From positions 310,001 through 374,000 of the forward strand of contig NZ_JASHIU010000001.1 of NCBI RefSeq assembly GCF_030733545.1: DNA of 64,000 nt, given 5' to 3'. Shown in pieces: positions 33,142-44,446 of this stretch; position 1 is the stretch's first letter; each line of letters opens with the position of its first letter. The stretch comes from Oceanicaulis sp. MMSF_3324 (GTDB lineage Bacteria; Pseudomonadota; Alphaproteobacteria; Caulobacterales; Maricaulaceae). The translations under genes and the position numbers were made by a program. The notes beneath the pieces were generated by a model, which ran no database searches, was not told the DNA's origin, and was given only the letters and a program-made list of their open reading frames with translations.

Positions 33142-34451
33142 GCTGGTTCAAATTCGGTTTCGGCAAGAAAAAGAAGAAAGACGAGGCTCCCTCTGAGGCT
33201 CCGGCCCTTGAAGCGCCGGACACAGAGGCTGAGGCCGAACCCGAAGCCCCGGTTGAATCCGCGGTCATCGCCGACGTCGAAAAAGCGCCTGAACATCTTA
33301 ATGAACCGCGCCCGGCCGAGCCGGCGCCTGCGCCCGTCGATCCTGATCCGCAGGTGGAAGAACGCGCTGAAGCGGTTGTCGACGAGGCGGCGCCAAGCCC
33401 TGACGACATCGCCGAAACCCCCGCGCAGGCCAGCGGGATCGAAGCGCTGGCTGAAACACTGTCTGAGCCCGACGCAGCCGATCCGGTGGCGGATGAGACC
33501 CCGTCCGAGCCCCAGCCTGAACCGGCTGAAGAGAAGAAAGGCTTCTTCGCCCGCCTCGCTGCGGGTCTGAAGAAATCCTCCTCCCGTCTCAGTGACGGGC
33601 TCAGCTCGCTGTTCACCCAGCGCAAGCTCGATCAGGAGGCGCTCGACGAGCTTGAGGAATTGCTGATCGCGGCGGATATCGGCGCGCCCACGGCCGCCAA
33701 GGTCGTCGCCCGTCTCGCAAAGGACCGTTTTGACAAGGATGTCAGCGATCTCGAGATCCGCGAAGCGCTGGCCGACGTGGTCGCTGAAACCCTGCAGCCC
33801 TATGAGCAGCCGCTCGACATGACCGGCGCGACGCCGAGTGTGGTCGTGTTTGTGGGCGTGAACGGCTCGGGCAAGACCACGACGCTGGGCAAGATCGCGG
33901 TGAAGATGACGCGCGAGGGCGCCGATGTGGTCACCGCCGCGGGCGATACTTTCCGCGCCGCCGCCGTCGAGCAGCTTCAGGTCTGGTCAGAGCGCGCGGG
34001 GGCGAAATGCCTGTCGCGAGAGCTGGGTGCGGATGCTGCGGGTCTGGCCTTTGACGCCATTCAGCAAGGCCGTTCCGATCAGTCCGATGCGGTTCTGATC
34101 GACACGGCCGGCCGGTTGCAGAACAAGGCCGAGCTGATGGATGAGCTCAAGAAGATCATCCGCGTCATCAGGAAGATCGACGAGACCGCGCCGCATCATG
34201 TGTTGCTGGTGCTCGACGGGACAGTGGGCTCGAACGCCATTTCCCAGGCCGAAGCCTTCATGGAAACCGCCAATGTTACCGGCGTCATCATGACCAAGCT
34301 TGATGGCACGGCGAAAGGCGGCGCGCTGGTCCAGGTCGCCGAACGCTTCAAGCTGCCCATCCATTTCATTGGCGTGGGTGAAGGCGAAGCCGATCTGCAG
34401 GCCTTCAAGGCGAAGGAGTTCGCGCGCGCGCTGGCGGGGCTTGAGGGGTAG
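33138..34451 (+). CDS. ftsY: Signal recognition particle receptor FtsY
   Basis: The GTPase that docks SRP-ribosome complexes at the inner membrane, 437 aa. A long acidic, Pro/Glu/Ala-rich A domain spans about 15-130, a short basic Lys run precedes it, and the N domain follows to about 225. G-domain motifs are GVNGSGKTTTLGK (about 238-250), DTAGRLQNKAELM (about 321) and TKLDGTAKGG (about 384). The gene overlaps mtaB by four bases. The acidic A domain is longer than average but normal for this group. Confidence 0.96.
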   Translation: MSWFKFGFGKKKKKDEAPSEAPALEAPDTEAEAEPEAPVESAVIADVEKAPEHLNEPRPAEPAPAPVDPDPQVEERAEAVVDEAAPSPDDIAETPAQASGIEALAETLSEPDAADPVADETPSEPQPEPAEEKKGFFARLAAGLKKSSSRLSDGLSSLFTQRKLDQEALDELEELLIAADIGAPTAAKVVARLAKDRFDKDVSDLEIREALADVVAETLQPYEQPLDMTGATPSVVVFVGVNGSGKTTTLGKIAVKMTREGADVVTAAGDTFRAAAVEQLQVWSERAGAKCLSRELGADAAGLAFDAIQQGRSDQSDAVLIDTAGRLQNKAELMDELKKIIRVIRKIDETAPHHVLLVLDGTVGSNAISQAEAFMETANVTGVIMTKLDGTAKGGALVQVAERFKLPIHFIGVGEGEADLQAFKAKEFARALAGLEG

Positions 34452-34549
34452 GCAAGGACGGTATGGGCCTCCGGATCAAGTCCGAAGGCCGAGAGGTTTG
34501 AGCACTATGGTCTCGGTCCTCGGGCTTGCCCTGGGGACCTATAAGGCGA

Positions 34550-35260
34550 CTAGCCCAGCCCCCGCACCCAGTGCGGCACCACTTCGGTCGCCGGCCCGTA
34601 ATGTGTTTCTTCGAACAGATCGCTGATTTCGCCCGGCTCAAGGGTCAGCTCGACCGTATGGGCGCCGCCCCGGCGGGCTTCGGCGACGAAGCCGGCGGCG
34701 GGATAGACCGTGCCGGACGTGCCGACCGCAACGAACAGATCGCACCGGTCGAGGGCGGCATAGATTTGATCGAGCCCGAGCGGCATTTCCCCGAACCAGA
34801 CCACATGCGGACGCAGGCCGCCGGCCTTGCCACAGCCCGGACAGGGGCGCTCACGCGTCATGTCCTCTCGGTCGGAAAACAGATGGCCGCACCGGGTGCA
34901 GCGGGTTTTCAGCAATTCGCCATGCATGTGCAGCAGGCCCGCCGAGCCCGCCTGTTCATGCAGGTCATCAATGTTCTGGGTGACCAGAAGGTAATTCGCC
35001 CGGCCATCGAGCATCCAGTTCTGTTCCAGCTCGGCCAGGGCGAAATGGGCGGCATTGGCCTTGGCGTCCGCGAGGTTCGCGCGCCGCGCATTGTAAAAGC
35101 CCAGCACTGTGTCGGGATCGGCCTCAAAGGCTTCGGGCGTGGCGAGTTTCATGGGATCGAACTTGGCCCACAGCCCGCCTTCATCGCGGAACGTGCCCAG
35201 CCCGGATTCCGCGGATACGCCGGCGCCGGTCAGGATGACGATGTTTTCATAGCGCGCCAT
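34550..35260 (-). CDS. cobB: NAD-dependent deacylase, class III sirtuin
   Basis: A Sir2-family enzyme of 236 aa that removes acyl groups from lysines using NAD. NAD motifs are GAGVSAESG (12-20), TFRD and QNIDDLHEQAG (95-105); the catalytic His is H113. A structural zinc is held by C121, C124, C140 and C143. Y56 and R59 (FYNARR) form the YxxR pocket of desuccinylase/demalonylase-type sirtuins, so the enzyme probably takes short dicarboxylic acyl groups as well as acetyl. The next minus-strand gene upstream ends eight bases away, so they may be co-transcribed. Confidence 0.94.
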   Translation of the reverse strand: MARYENIVILTGAGVSAESGLGTFRDEGGLWAKFDPMKLATPEAFEADPDTVLGFYNARRANLADAKANAAHFALAELEQNWMLDGRANYLLVTQNIDDLHEQAGSAGLLHMHGELLKTRCTRCGHLFSDREDMTRERPCPGCGKAGGLRPHVVWFGEMPLGLDQIYAALDRCDLFVAVGTSGTVYPAAGFVAEARRGGAHTVELTLEPGEISDLFEETHYGPATEVVPHWVRGLG

Positions 35261-35267
35261 GACGGCC

Positions 35268-36245
35268 TCATGGGTTAGGAAAACGGGTCTTGAGCCAGCC
35301 CAGCATCAGTTCGGACAGCTCGGCGGGCGCCTCATACTGGGTCCAGTGGCCGATATCCTCGATCACGTTCATGTCCAGATCCTTGCACAGGATCGGCATC
35401 CAGCCCGCCAGCTTGGGCGGCAGCATGTAATCACACTCCGCCGAGATCATCTGGCACGGCATGGAGAGCCGGTGATCCACACCGCCGAGTCGTTCCCAGT
35501 TCGCATCGAAATTGCGATACCAGTTCATGCCGCCGCGAAACCCGGTGCGCGCATAGGTTTCGGCGTAGACCTTGCGGATTTCGGGCGGGACGACGCAATC
35601 ATCCTCGCTCTTGAGACCGCCGCGTTTGACGAAATTATCGAACCGCTTGGGCAGGTGCGTGATGGAATCGGGCAGCTTGTCGAGATCGGCGCTGGGCGCC
35701 GGGGCGGCGAAGCTGAAGGCGAAGAAGTCGTCTTCGCGCCCCTTGAAGTAATCGTCCATCGCCTCGTCCTGGAAAGCGACGATGTAATGATCCTCGCCGC
35801 CGCGCTCGCGGAAGACCTCTGTGGGCGGGACCGAGCCGCGCGGCAGGTGCGGGGTGTTCACGCCCACCGCGCCCAGAAACCGTTCGGGGACCAGACAGGC
35901 GGCGTGCCACATCAGAATACCGCCCCAGTCATGGCCGACCCAGACCGCTTTCTCGATGCCCAGCGCATCCAGCAAGCCGGTGAAGTCACCCACCAGATGA
36001 TCCACGCCATAGGCGTCCACCGGGTGCGGCGCGTCAGAGGCGCCAAAACCGCGATTGTCCGCCGCGATCACCCGGTATCCCGCGTTCGCCAGATCCGCGA
36101 TCTGCTGCGCCCAGCTCAGCGCCAGCTCCGGCCAGCCATGCATCAGAAGGACCGGGACGCCGTCCTCGGGGCCGGCCAGATGCACCGAGAGCGTCACCTC
36201 CCCCACATCAATCCTCTGGGCGGGCGGCATGGGTGGGTGAGACAT
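35268..36245 (-). CDS. Epoxide hydrolase-like alpha/beta hydrolase
   Basis: A 325-residue hydrolase of the EPHX2/haloalkane type. HGWPE at 36-40 is the oxyanion motif. The nucleophile is an aspartate, D106, in GHDWGG rather than a serine. A cap domain at about 150-260 holds candidate ring-opening tyrosines (WYRNF, YAETYAR). The catalytic His is in DIGHWTQYEAP. The ATG at 36245 has GGAGGA eight bases upstream. It lies between the sirtuin and RarD genes on the same strand. Fluoroacetate- or haloalkane-dehalogenase activity is possible, but the cap looks epoxide-hydrolase-like. Confidence 0.85.
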   Translation of the reverse strand: MSHPPMPPAQRIDVGEVTLSVHLAGPEDGVPVLLMHGWPELALSWAQQIADLANAGYRVIAADNRGFGASDAPHPVDAYGVDHLVGDFTGLLDALGIEKAVWVGHDWGGILMWHAACLVPERFLGAVGVNTPHLPRGSVPPTEVFRERGGEDHYIVAFQDEAMDDYFKGREDDFFAFSFAAPAPSADLDKLPDSITHLPKRFDNFVKRGGLKSEDDCVVPPEIRKVYAETYARTGFRGGMNWYRNFDANWERLGGVDHRLSMPCQMISAECDYMLPPKLAGWMPILCKDLDMNVIEDIGHWTQYEAPAELSELMLGWLKTRFPNP

Positions 36246-36261
36246 CAATTCCTCCGGGCAG

Positions 36262-37203
36262 TCAGGCGGGCCGTATCCCCGCACGTTTTTGTTTTCGCTC
36301 GAAGTGTAGAAGCTCGAACACGAAGACGGCCAGCCCTAACCAGATGAAAATGAAGGTGGCGAGATAGGCCAGGCTGAAGGGTTCGCCATACATGAGCCCC
36401 ACAATGAACTGCAGGGTGGGCGCCACGAACTGCAACACGCCGATGATCGCAAAGCTCAAGCCCCGCGCGCCGGTCAGGAACAGGAGGAGCGGCAGCACCG
36501 TCATCGGGCCGGTCATCATCAGCAGGATCGCGTAATGGGGCCCGTCAAAGAAATGGCCCGCCTGCGCGCCGCCCTGAATCTCGAACACCGTGAGCACGAA
36601 CAGGGAGGGGATCGCCATGATCAGCGTCTCCCAGAACAGGCCGACCCGGGCATCCACCTGGATGGTCTTGCGCACATAGCCATAGGCGGTGAACGTGCCC
36701 GCCATGATCAGCGCGAAGACGGGCAGATGTCCCACGGTGACGATCTGATTGATCACGCCCAGCACCGCCAGGCCGATCGCGATGGCGCGCAACAGGCTGA
36801 AACGTTCTTTGGCGACAAACAGGCCCACCGCCACATTCATCAGCGGGTTGATGTAATAGCCCAGCGAGGCTTCCAGTACGCGGCCTGAATTGACCGAGAA
36901 GATATAGACCCACCAGTTCGCCCCGATCAGAAGGGCCGTGCACACGAGCACTATCAGGGTCTTGCGGTCATTGAGCACGCTGAGCGCGGGACCGAGCCGT
37001 CGGCTGACATACAGGAGCGCGAACAGAATGGGCGCCGACCAGACCACCCGTTGCAGCACGATCTCGCTGGGGTTCGCGAACGCCAGGAACTTGTAGAAGA
37101 TCGGCGACAGGCCCCAGATGAAATAGCCCGAAAAGGCGGCGAGCGCCGCCTGTTTGGGGTCGAGGCGATCCGGGGTGAGGGGCGGCTGGCTCATGCGGGC
37201 CAT
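36262..37203 (-). CDS. rarD: EamA-family transporter RarD
   Basis: A drug/metabolite-superfamily membrane protein of 313 aa with ten predicted helices in two EamA halves. RarD marks are FSGYFIWGLSPIFYKFL at the start, VWSAPILFALLY, then NWWVYIFSVNSGRVLEASLG and YYINPLMNVAVG. The substrate is unknown; the chloramphenicol link in the family name is old and not predictive. Two starts are possible (37203 and 37194), neither with a good ribosome site. Confidence 0.9.
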   Translation of the reverse strand: MARMSQPPLTPDRLDPKQAALAAFSGYFIWGLSPIFYKFLAFANPSEIVLQRVVWSAPILFALLYVSRRLGPALSVLNDRKTLIVLVCTALLIGANWWVYIFSVNSGRVLEASLGYYINPLMNVAVGLFVAKERFSLLRAIAIGLAVLGVINQIVTVGHLPVFALIMAGTFTAYGYVRKTIQVDARVGLFWETLIMAIPSLFVLTVFEIQGGAQAGHFFDGPHYAILLMMTGPMTVLPLLLFLTGARGLSFAIIGVLQFVAPTLQFIVGLMYGEPFSLAYLATFIFIWLGLAVFVFELLHFERKQKRAGIRPA

Positions 37204-37254
37204 TTAGGGCCGCACAGCGCTCCTGTCATCTCACGCGGCTGCGCCTGTCATGAT

Positions 37255-37578
37255 TTATTCGCGCGGGGTTCGGGACGTGCGGGCGATCCGTCCCAGGCGC
37301 CAGGCCAGCCAGACCGCGCTCCAGACATTGCCGAGGATGGGCAGCGGCAGGATAAACGCCAATGCGATCAGCTTGTTGGGTTCAAACACCCAGATCAGGA
37401 TCGCGATCAGCACAAAGCCCAGATACAGATCAATCAGGCTGACCACGCCCCAGGGTTCTGACACCAGCCACCCCACCGCTTCAGAGAGCGACTGCCCGGC
37501 TGTCATGGACGCCCAGACAATGGCGATGAGGAGCGCGATGGCGCCCAGTCCTGAAAGTATCCGAAAGCCTGTGGTCAT
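37255..37578 (-). CDS. Small membrane protein, possibly DUF1475-like
   Basis: A 107-residue protein with three likely membrane helices (about 5-25, 40-60 and 67-92). The central EPWGVVSLIDLYLGFVLIAILIW (given here by its span, about 41-63) has the DLY-x-GF pattern of small alphaproteobacterial membrane proteins of unknown role, perhaps DUF1475. The start at 37578 has AGGAGCGGGAC upstream; the frame extends to 37602 without a site. Function unknown. Confidence 0.65.
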   Translation of the reverse strand: MTTGFRILSGLGAIALLIAIVWASMTAGQSLSEAVGWLVSEPWGVVSLIDLYLGFVLIAILIWVFEPNKLIALAFILPLPILGNVWSAVWLAWRLGRIARTSRTPRE

Positions 37579-37667
37579 GTCCCGCTCCTGTGAATGCGTC
37601 ATAAGGTGATACGGGCGGGATGGCGGTTCGGTTCAGCTGATGACACGGATGGTCGGCCTGCAAAGAT

Positions 37668-37701
37668 AAGAAAAAGGGCGGCCCCGTCACTGGAGCCGCC
37701 C
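37668..37701 (-). terminator. Terminator of the symporter gene
   Basis: GGGCGG (37676-37681) pairs with CCGCCC (37696-37701); on the minus strand a TTTTTCTT tract follows. It lies 28 bases after the symporter stop. Confidence 0.85.
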
Positions 37702-37728
37702 CTTCTCGTCTCAGCCTATGCGAATGAC

Positions 37729-39051
37729 CTAGTCCCGGTCGGCGTCGGCCACGTCAGGGGTGGTTTTCGGCTCATAGGGCTGGTCGGCCGGATGGCGATA
37801 GCAATCCTCGTCCAGCTCGCCTTCCCACTTGGCCACAGCCGTTGCGACAGTGGCGTCGCCGGTGACGTTCAGCGCGGTGCGAGCCATGTCCATGATCCGG
37901 TCCACCGGCAGGATGAAGCCCACAATGATCGCCACCTGCTCCGCGCTGACGCCAAAGGTGTCGAGCACGATCGCCAGCAAGAACAGCGAGGCGGACGGAA
38001 TGCCGGCCGCCCCGATCGAGACGATGGAGGCGGTGAAGGCGATCAGGAAATAGTTCGCCAGCGTCAGGTCATAGCCGAAGGCCTGGGCCGTGAAGAGCGC
38101 CAGAATGCCCAAGTACAGCGCCGTGCCGTCCATATTGATGGTGGCGCCCAGCGGCAGCACCGAACCGGCGATGGAGCGTTTGACGCCCAGATTTTCGCTG
38201 GCGTTGGCGATGGTCACCGGCAGGGTGGCGCTGGAGGAGGCGGTGGAATAGGCCACGGCGATGGCGTCGAGCATGCCGCGCAGGAAGTTCATTACCGGCA
38301 GGCCGAGCACGAAGCGGATGAAGCCGCCATAGACGAGCACGGCATGGGTGAACAGGCCCACATAGACCGCCGCGATCAGCACTGCGATGGCGGCGAGCGC
38401 TTCAAAACCTTGCGACGCCACGGTGTGGCTGACCAGGGCGAAGACCCCGAACGGCGCCACTTCCATCACCAGATGGGTGACTTTCAGGATCACATTGGCG
38501 GCCTGGGTGAACACATCGCCCACCAGCTTGCCGTCACGGCCCGCCATCAGGATGCCAATACCCAGAAGCACCGCGAAGAAGATGATCGCCAGCACATCCC
38601 CGTCCGCCAGGGCGGCGATGGGGTTGTCCGGCACGATGCCCAGAAGCCGCTCGACGAGCGTCGGGGCTTCGCGCGATACCGGGACAGCGTCGGCGCCGCC
38701 CAGATCCACACCGTCGCCGGGGCGGAAGGTCAGGCCGAAAATCATGCCGATGATGTTGGCGAAGAAGGTAGTGGCGAAATAGAGCGCCATGGTCTTCAGA
38801 CCGATGGAGCCCAGCTTCTTGGGATCGCCAAGCGCCACGACCCCGGACACCAGCGTCGTCAGGATCAGCGGGACGATGAGCATCCGGATCAGGTTGATGA
38901 ACAGATCACCGACCGGTTTGACGAAGGTCTCGAGCCAGCTCGCTGCGGCCTCGCCGCCCATGATCCGGCTCAGGATACCGCCGAAAATCACGCCGATCAC
39001 GAGCGCGCCAAGCACGCGCTGCCACAGCGCGATCTTAAACCAACCTCTCAT
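37729..39051 (-). CDS. Dicarboxylate/amino acid:cation symporter (DAACS)
   Basis: A 440-residue glutamate/aspartate or C4-dicarboxylate transporter driven by Na+ or H+. The family's serine-rich hairpin is TASSSATLPVTI, the substrate/cation motif is GATINMDGTALY, and the last helices contain SIGAAGIPSASLFLLAIVLD. Eight helices plus two re-entrant loops are expected. A charged C-terminal tail (from about 410) is longer than in GltP. A substrate cannot be chosen between Glu/Asp and succinate-type acids. Confidence 0.92.
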   Translation of the reverse strand: MRGWFKIALWQRVLGALVIGVIFGGILSRIMGGEAAASWLETFVKPVGDLFINLIRMLIVPLILTTLVSGVVALGDPKKLGSIGLKTMALYFATTFFANIIGMIFGLTFRPGDGVDLGGADAVPVSREAPTLVERLLGIVPDNPIAALADGDVLAIIFFAVLLGIGILMAGRDGKLVGDVFTQAANVILKVTHLVMEVAPFGVFALVSHTVASQGFEALAAIAVLIAAVYVGLFTHAVLVYGGFIRFVLGLPVMNFLRGMLDAIAVAYSTASSSATLPVTIANASENLGVKRSIAGSVLPLGATINMDGTALYLGILALFTAQAFGYDLTLANYFLIAFTASIVSIGAAGIPSASLFLLAIVLDTFGVSAEQVAIIVGFILPVDRIMDMARTALNVTGDATVATAVAKWEGELDEDCYRHPADQPYEPKTTPDVADADRD

Positions 39052-39151
39052 ACAGGCCCCTCCCCGGCGGCTCTCATATCAGAACCGCGCCAGCCTAAGC
39101 CCGGATGCGGAGAGGTCAACGACCTGACGCCGTAAGGTTATCAGATGTAAA

Positions 39152-39457
39152 TCACAAATCTCTTGAACGGGTGGATTGGCCGACGGCCTTGAGGACGCCC
39201 ATACGCAATCCGTAAGCCAGCCAGAACGCACCGATGATCAGCATCCAGGGCGCGGTGGGCAGGGTCGGGTTCAATCGCGACAGCACGACGAGAATGCCGG
39301 CCATCACCACATGTCCGGTCACCACGCGCCAGCGCACGTCGCGATAGCTCTCGGCGGCCTTGATCGTCGCTTCCGAGAACCAGCGCCAGGCCCGGTTCAC
39401 CGAGCCAGAATCCCGCTCCCGGCGGGCCGTTTCGGATTGATCGGGCGGGTAGGACAT
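39152..39457 (-). CDS. Hypothetical two-helix membrane protein
   Basis: A 101-residue protein: polar, charged N-terminus (1-45, with ARRERDSGSVNRAWRWF) and two hydrophobic segments at about 48-62 and 69-88. Codon use is native. No family recognised. It stands alone between the symporter and ahpD genes, both on the same strand. Confidence 0.6.
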   Translation of the reverse strand: MSYPPDQSETARRERDSGSVNRAWRWFSEATIKAAESYRDVRWRVVTGHVVMAGILVVLSRLNPTLPTAPWMLIIGAFWLAYGLRMGVLKAVGQSTRSRDL

Positions 39458-39517
39458 ATTTTCAGGATACGGACTTGTTCAAACCCTGTCAAAATGACGT
39501 TTTCCAAGCGTGTGAAC

Positions 39518-39559
39518 AAAAAAACCCGCCGGGACGGTCATTGAGGACCGCCCGACGGG
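39518..39559 (-). terminator. Terminator of ahpD
   Basis: CCCGCCGGGACGGTC pairs, with one bulge, with GACCGCCCGACGGG; the minus-strand product ends in T7. It lies 26 bases after the ahpD stop. Confidence 0.88.
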
Positions 39560-39584
39560 CTCAGGAGAGATCGTGAATCAGGCG

Positions 39585-40115
39585 TTAGCCGAGATTGGCT
39601 TCCGCGCGGATCACGGCGGCCGCAGCGTTCACCACGGAGGCGATGCGGACCGCCGCCTGGATCTGTTCGGTGGTCAGGCCGGCCTTGCGCAGTTCGTGTT
39701 CGTGCGCATCGATGCACATGCCGCAGCCATTAATGGCGGAGACGGCGAGCGACCACAGTTCGAAGTCCGCCTTGTCCACGCCGGGATTGCCGATGACGTT
39801 CATGCGCAGCTTGGCCGGCATGGTCTTGTAATCGCTGGCGGAGACCAGGTGGTTGAAGCGATAGAAGACATTGTTCATGCCCATGATGGACGCAGCGGCC
39901 TTGGCGGCGCTGATCGCTTCGGCGGACAGCTTGTCTTCCACTTCGGCGACAATGTCGTTGAGGGTTTCGCGCTCGCCCACGGCATAGGCGGAGGCGAGAA
40001 AGACGCCGTATTTCTTCTGATCGTCGAGAACGGTTTCACGGCCCAGGGAGCTGAGATTCAGCTTGATGTCCTTGGCGTGATCGGGGAGGCGGTTCTTCAG
40101 GGCGTCAAGGCTCAT
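39585..40115 (-). CDS. ahpD: Alkyl hydroperoxidase AhpD
   Basis: A 176-residue carboxymuconolactone-decarboxylase-fold protein that reduces AhpC or alkyl peroxides through a CxxC dithiol. The active pair is C131 and C134 in [14 protein letters not shown], with the Glu/His relay. The start at 40115 has AAGGA seven bases upstream; the frame to 40130 is not used. It follows ahpC on the same strand after about 200 bases that contain two dyads, so co-transcription is possible but interrupted by hairpins. Confidence 0.94.
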   Translation of the reverse strand: MSLDALKNRLPDHAKDIKLNLSSLGRETVLDDQKKYGVFLASAYAVGERETLNDIVAEVEDKLSAEAISAAKAAASIMGMNNVFYRFNHLVSASDYKTMPAKLRMNVIGNPGVDKADFELWSLAVSAINGCGMCIDAHEHELRKAGLTTEQIQAAVRIASVVNAAAAVIRAEANLG

Positions 40116-40229
40116 GGCGCGTCCTTTCATGTTCTGTATCAGGTTTGGACCGGCCGTCCGGCAGGGCAGGAACGCCCGTCACCTGAAGGGGGGATAGGAT
40201 CGGGCGGGGGACATTGGGCGGCCGGTCCG

Positions 40230-40259
40230 GCTACGCTCATGGCGCGCCATGAACGTAGC
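40230..40259. repeat. 30-bp near-perfect palindrome
   Basis: GCTACG, then TCATGGCGCGCCATGA, then CGTAGC form a dyad with a single mismatch pair, centred at 40244/40245. It lies in the ahpC-ahpD spacer. It may be a palindromic repeat, a binding site or a stem in the mRNA. Confidence 0.5.
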
Positions 40260-40275
40260 GGGGCTGGTCGCCGTC

Positions 40276-40301
40276 GGACGGCTCTCGTGTGAGAGCCGTC
40301 C
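40276..40301 (-). terminator. Hairpin after ahpC
   Basis: GGACGGCTCTC and GAGAGCCGTCC form an 11-bp stem with a GTGT loop, 13 bases after the ahpC stop. No T-tract is visible, so it may stabilise the ahpC message or terminate weakly. Confidence 0.6.
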
Positions 40302-40314
40302 TTCAGCAAGACGT

Positions 40315-40866
40315 TTACGCTGCGAGCGTGTCGCCGCCAGCCTGGCGGTTGCACGGGCAGAGTTCGTCGGTCTGCAGGGCGTCCAGAACACGCAGGGTGT
40401 CTTCCGGGTTGCGGCCCACATTGAGGTTGGTCGCATAGACGTGCTGGATGACGCCATCCGGGTCCACGATATAGGTGTAGCGGTAGGCGACGCCTTCGGG
40501 GGAACGCACGCCCAGGCCGTCAACGAGGGAACCGGTGGTGTCAGCGAACTGCCACTGGTTCAGGCCGTTCAAATCCGGGTGCTCGCGACGCCAGGCCAGC
40601 TTGCAGAATTCATTGTCCACGGAGCCGGTCATGACGACGGCGTCGCGGTCTGCAAATTCATCTTCAAGATTGGCGAACGCGACGATTTCGGTCGGGCAGA
40701 CGAAGGTGAAATCTTTCGGATAGAAAGCGATGACTTTCCACTTGCCCGAGAAGGAATCCTGAGTGATCGGCTCGAAAGCGGACTCACCGTTTTCTTCGTG
40801 CTGATTGAACTTCGGCTTGACGCCCATGACTTCGAATTCAGGGATCTTATCACCAATACCCAGCAT
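40315..40866 (-). CDS. ahpC: Peroxiredoxin AhpC (2-Cys)
   Basis: A typical 2-Cys peroxiredoxin of 183 aa. The peroxidatic Cys is C57 in FYPKDFTFVCPTE. The resolving cysteine is in ELCPCNR near the C-terminus (C170 or C172). The tail after it is short, as in robust peroxiredoxins. AhpD, encoded next, is a known AhpC reductant in bacteria lacking AhpF. The gene is divergent from katG, across a 361-bp region with an inverted repeat, consistent with OxyR control. Confidence 0.96.
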   Translation of the reverse strand: MLGIGDKIPEFEVMGVKPKFNQHEENGESAFEPITQDSFSGKWKVIAFYPKDFTFVCPTEIVAFANLEDEFADRDAVVMTGSVDNEFCKLAWRREHPDLNGLNQWQFADTTGSLVDGLGVRSPEGVAYRYTYIVDPDGVIQHVYATNLNVGRNPEDTLRVLDALQTDELCPCNRQAGGDTLAA

Positions 40867-40954
40867 GTGTGTCTCTCCTGGCAGGTTTGAAATTGTTCAC
40901 GCGAGGGCGGTTGTTGAGGGCCGCCCTTCGACACTCTTGGATATGAACCCCGGC

Positions 40955-41006
40955 TATTGATAAATCCAATGGATTGTTCCTGTCGCTCCCATAGGATTTA
41001 TCAATA
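40955..41006. promoter_or_regulatory. 13-bp inverted repeat between ahpC and katG
   Basis: TATTGATAAATCC at 40955-40967 and GGATTTATCAATA at 40994-41006 are perfect complements, 26 bases apart. A third partial copy (TTTGATAAAT) lies at about 41158-41167, just ahead of katG. The gap of 361 bases holds no gene. AT-rich dyads here could be OxyR sites, since oxyR lies next to katG; the classical ATAG-N7-CTAT pattern is not clear. Confidence 0.55.
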
Positions 41007-41152
41007 AAAGGCCTGCTAGCGATATAATTCAATGAAATCAGTTAGATGCTTTTTGACTTTCGGCATCAATCCGACTGCAGGGCGTATGTGATCCGGCCTC
41101 GAAGAGGCATGGAGGCACTATATTGGGAAAAACTATAGGGTCCCGTGATTAA

Positions 41153-43402
<2,250 letters not shown>

Positions 43403-43411
43403 ATCCCAGTT

Positions 43412-43438
43412 GGAGCGCTCCCGCCGAGGGGGCGCTCC
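43412..43438 (+). terminator. Terminator after katG
   Basis: GGAGCGCTCCC and GGGGCGCTCC pair around a short loop, followed by TGCCTTTT. Confidence 0.75.
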
Positions 43439-43471
43439 TGCCTTTTCCGAACAAGCCGATCAGGATGCCGA

Positions 43472-44386
43472 ATGAGCAGTCACCTGCCCACGCTTCGACA
43501 ACTCACCTTCCTTCTGGCGCTCGCCGAGCACGGGTCATTCTCCCGCGCGGCTGAAGCCGCCCATGTCACCCAGCCCACCCTGTCCGCCGGCATCAAGGAG
43601 CTCGAGACGATTCTCGGCGCGACCCTGGTCGAACGCGGCGCCCGCGGCGCGGCCCTGACGCCGGCGGGCGAAGCGGCGGTGTCGCGCGCACGTATCGTGC
43701 TGACCGAAGCCGAAGACCTCGTGCATGTGGCGCGTGCGGCGGGCGAACCCCTGTCAGGGCCTTTCCGGCTGGGGGTCATCCCCACTATCGCGCCTTTCCT
43801 TCTGCCCAAGGCCCTGCCCAGCCTGCGCGAGCATTATCCCAAGCTGGAGCTGTTCCTGCGGGAGGATCTGACACATCGTCTGGTGGACGCGCTGAAGGAT
43901 CGCCGCCTGGATGCGGCGCTGATCGCCCTGCCCTATGACGCGCCGGGTATCGAAACCACTGGCCTGCTGGAAGACGAATTCCTGTTCGCTGCGTCGCCGG
44001 ACCACCCGCTGGCCCAGGCCGAAACGCTGAGCCCGGACATGCTGGCTGATGAACCGCTGCTGCTGCTGGAGGACGGGCATTGCCTGCGCGATCACGCTTT
44101 GGCGGTGTGCTCGGCCAGCCGGCCGGACACTCAGGATGCGCGCTCGGATTTCGCCGCCACATCGCTGCACACCCTGGTGCAAATGGTGAAATCGGGCCTG
44201 GGCGCGACCCTGCTTCCCAAGCTCGCCATCGATGCGGGTCTCGCCGACCGGCTTGATCTCGCCATCCGGCCCTTCGACCCGCCGGTCGCGGGCCGCGAAA
44301 TCGGTGTCGCCTGGCGCAAGGGCAGCGCCCGCGAGCACGAGGCGCGCATGCTGGCCGATGCCGTGCGCGAAGCGCTGAAGGGATAA
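43472..44386 (+). CDS. oxyR: Hydrogen peroxide-sensing regulator OxyR
   Basis: A LysR-type activator of 304 aa. The HTH is at about 20-45 (GSFSRAAEAAHVTQPTLSAG). The redox cysteines C204 and C213 lie in DGHCLRDHALAVC with the nine-residue spacing of E. coli C199/C208, which is diagnostic of OxyR within the LysR family. It would activate katG, ahpC and probably ahpD on disulfide formation. Location next to katG supports this. Confidence 0.94.
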   Translation: MSSHLPTLRQLTFLLALAEHGSFSRAAEAAHVTQPTLSAGIKELETILGATLVERGARGAALTPAGEAAVSRARIVLTEAEDLVHVARAAGEPLSGPFRLGVIPTIAPFLLPKALPSLREHYPKLELFLREDLTHRLVDALKDRRLDAALIALPYDAPGIETTGLLEDEFLFAASPDHPLAQAETLSPDMLADEPLLLLEDGHCLRDHALAVCSASRPDTQDARSDFAATSLHTLVQMVKSGLGATLLPKLAIDAGLADRLDLAIRPFDPPVAGREIGVAWRKGSAREHEARMLADAVREALKG

Positions 44387-44394
44387 AAAGATAC

Positions 44395-44424
44395 AAAAAA
44401 CCCCGGCCCTTTGAGCCGGGGTTT
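44395..44424. terminator. Bidirectional terminator between oxyR and fabB
   Basis: AAAAAACCCCGGC and GCCGGGGTTTT form the stem, with A6 and T4 at its ends. Confidence 0.9.
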
Positions 44425-44446
44425 TCGTTCGGCGCTGGGTGCGTCC

